From Bacillota bacterium (GTDB lineage: Bacteria; Bacillota; Dehalobacteriia; UBA4068; UBA4997): a stretch of 64,000 nt of DNA. A program made the position numbers and the translations under genes. The notes below the pieces were generated by a model, which saw nothing but the letters and a program-made list of their open reading frames with translations, was not told the DNA's origin and did not search any database. Below are positions 63,147 through 64,000 of the stretch, piece after piece. Positions within the stretch are counted from its first letter, which is position 1. Every line of letters starts with the position of its first letter. The stretch is from positions 1-64,000 of the forward strand of contig JAETNY010000011.1 of the NCBI GenBank assembly GCA_021771915.1. The letters run 5' to 3'.

Positions 63147-63674
63147 CTATTTATCGGATTTATCTTTCCAATCGGCAAACAACATATCGCTTAATGTTGC
63201 AGAGGGAACTTTAGCCCACTGTCTGCTGGTATCATTTTCCGGATAGTGATAACGCCAATGATTATATTCTTCTTTAGATATATCTCCTGCTTTCAATTTA
63301 GCAAACTGTTCTTGCCATTTGCAAAGCATTTCGTGAAGTTCGGCAGCCTCTTTACCATTCCGCACATCAACACGCAGACAGATTTCACCGTCCAATTCGG
63401 CAATCTGCAAACCGTATCTATCTTCCAAAGTAAAAAAAGTGTGCATCAGTCCCACTTGCGAATCAATATCCGGCACAGCCAAGGCTTGCGGCGAAACATC
63501 AAGAGCCTGCGCCAAAGCAATGGTTAAATCCGCCTTGGGCGAGCGAGTTCCGGTTTCATACTGCGCAAGACGCACATCAGCTGATTTTTCTGGAAAGCCC
63601 AAAAGCTGACCGAGATATTTTTGCGTCATTCCTCGCAGAGTACGAAAAAAATGTATCCTTTCACCAATAGCCAT
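63147..63674 (-). CDS. XRE-family repressor of a probable second element
   Basis: The protein has an HTH at residues ~5-62 (IGERIHFFRTLRGMTQKYLG, then PEKSADVRLAQYETGTRSPK) and a C-terminal domain (LADWKDKSDK-type end) seen in regulators beside excisionase genes of Firmicutes ICEs. I start it at ATG 63674, nine bases after GGAG; the GTG at 63680 is too close. It is divergent from the excisionase-like gene and probably binds the repeats between them. Confidence 0.82.
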   Translation of the reverse strand: MAIGERIHFFRTLRGMTQKYLGQLLGFPEKSADVRLAQYETGTRSPKADLTIALAQALDVSPQALAVPDIDSQVGLMHTFFTLEDRYGLQIAELDGEICLRVDVRNGKEAAELHEMLCKWQEQFAKLKAGDISKEEYNHWRYHYPENDTSRQWAKVPSATLSDMLFADWKDKSDK

Positions 63675-63745
63675 AAACACTTACTCCATTCGTTAAATAA
63701 TGATATAAGAAGTATAACAGAAAAGCTTAGGATAGTCAATACAAA

Positions 63746-63837
63746 CTAAACAAAAAAAGTTAGTAAAAGCCTCGAAAAACACTTGACATAAACTTAAATG
63801 CTTAGTATAATAAATATATGCTAAACAAATAAGTTTA
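63746..63837 (+). promoter_or_regulatory. strong promoter with three operator-like repeats
   Basis: TTGACA (63783-63788) and TATAAT (63806-63811) are perfect consensus boxes with 17-base spacing. Three related inverted repeats surround them: CTAAAC-N7-GTTAG (63746-63763), the reverse of CTAAGC-N6-GTTTA (63789-63805, filling the spacer), and CTAAAC-N6-GTTTA (63821-63837). The divergent repressor most likely binds here. Confidence 0.75.
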
Positions 63838-63872
63838 ATATAATATAAAAATTAAACAGAAAGGAGAATATT

Positions 63873-64000
63873 ATGACCGCTACAAGCAAACAAATTTTTA
63901 TGCGTGTTGATGAGGTGGCAGAAGAGCTGGGAGTTTCCAAACCCTATGCCTATAAACTCATCAAAAAACTGAATGAAGAATTAGCCAAAACCGGCTGCAT
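63873..64000 (+). CDS. excisionase-like DNA-binding protein, N-terminal part
   Basis: The 42 visible codons read MTATSKQIFMRVDEVAEELG, then VSKPYAYKLIKKLNEELAKT. This is the winged-helix start of small Xis/MerR-like excisionase proteins of Firmicutes ICEs (RVDEVAEELGVSKSYAYK...). GAAAGGAGA precedes the ATG. The gene runs out of the window. It is driven by the strong promoter upstream. Confidence 0.75.
   Translation, partial: MTATSKQIFMRVDEVAEELGVSKPYAYKLIKKLNEELAKTGC

Noticed and set aside
1-64000. tRNA or rRNA genes
   Set aside because: No cloverleaf-like or rRNA-like sequence was noticed; the integration site is a protein gene, not a tRNA gene.

Overview
The window shows the chromosome of a motile Firmicutes-type bacterium. 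The flagellin C-terminal signature, a YjfB-like motility gene, SLH domains and a MacAB-like exporter would fit a diderm Negativicute such as a Selenomonas relative, but that placement is inference. Chromosomal genes occupy both flanks: an adenylylsulfate kinase start, a sulfotransferase and a YjfB-like gene on the left, then flagellin, pyrG and guaA on the right. Between them lies one integrative conjugative element (ICE) of about 54.3 kb (2671..57000). It has integrated inside the flagellin gene. The last 24 flagellin codons lie at the left end (2587..2670) and the other ~750 codons lie at the right end (57000..59241). Both junctions carry the same 11-bp sequence AAAATGTTGTT, and joining them restores an intact flagellin reading frame. 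The element ends carry a 14-bp inverted repeat, ATTTGCGGAAAGAA. || Element layout, almost all on the minus strand. 2.7-6.3 kb: two overlapping large serine recombinases and a TnpW-like protein. 6.7-8.1 kb: sigma-like regulator, XRE regulator and Cys-rich KTR protein. 8.2-19.4 kb: a class I lanthipeptide cluster with a 60-residue, eight-cysteine precursor, LanB dehydratase, LanC cyclase, an ABC exporter, and a MacAB-like module of two permeases, one ATPase and one adaptor. 19.8-22.2 kb: a secreted protein, an anti-sigma factor, an ECF sigma factor and an XRE regulator. The precursor gene and the anti-sigma gene share the same promoter-like motif at identical internal spacing, so the ECF factor probably controls the peptide. 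22.5-26.8 kb: Rpn-type nuclease, relaxase, MobC and small ICE genes. 26.8-34.4 kb: a 2556-residue methylase/helicase with a TnpV-family gene nested in another frame of the same strand. 34.6-42.0 kb: Cys-rich VLP protein, topoisomerase III and a 1746-residue SLH surface protein built of Cys-rich repeats. 42.1-56.8 kb: the type IV transfer operon (NlpC/P60 hydrolase, VirB4, PrgI, VirB6-like, Maff2, VirD4, PcfB, replication/antirepressor genes, PAPS-reductase-like protein, ParB), interrupted by a radical SAM gene and a YafQ/DinJ toxin-antitoxin pair. || On the right flank pyrG and guaA are intact. Just after the guaA stop come a phage/ICE-type repressor, a strong promoter with three operator-like repeats, and the start of an excisionase-like gene. 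guaA 3' ends are known integration sites, so a second element probably begins there. || The most interesting points are the reversible-looking interruption of flagellin, the ECF-controlled eight-cysteine lanthipeptide system carried by the ICE, an inverted repeat that brackets the precursor gene, and the nested tnpV gene. All functions are read from sequence only; no database search was run.
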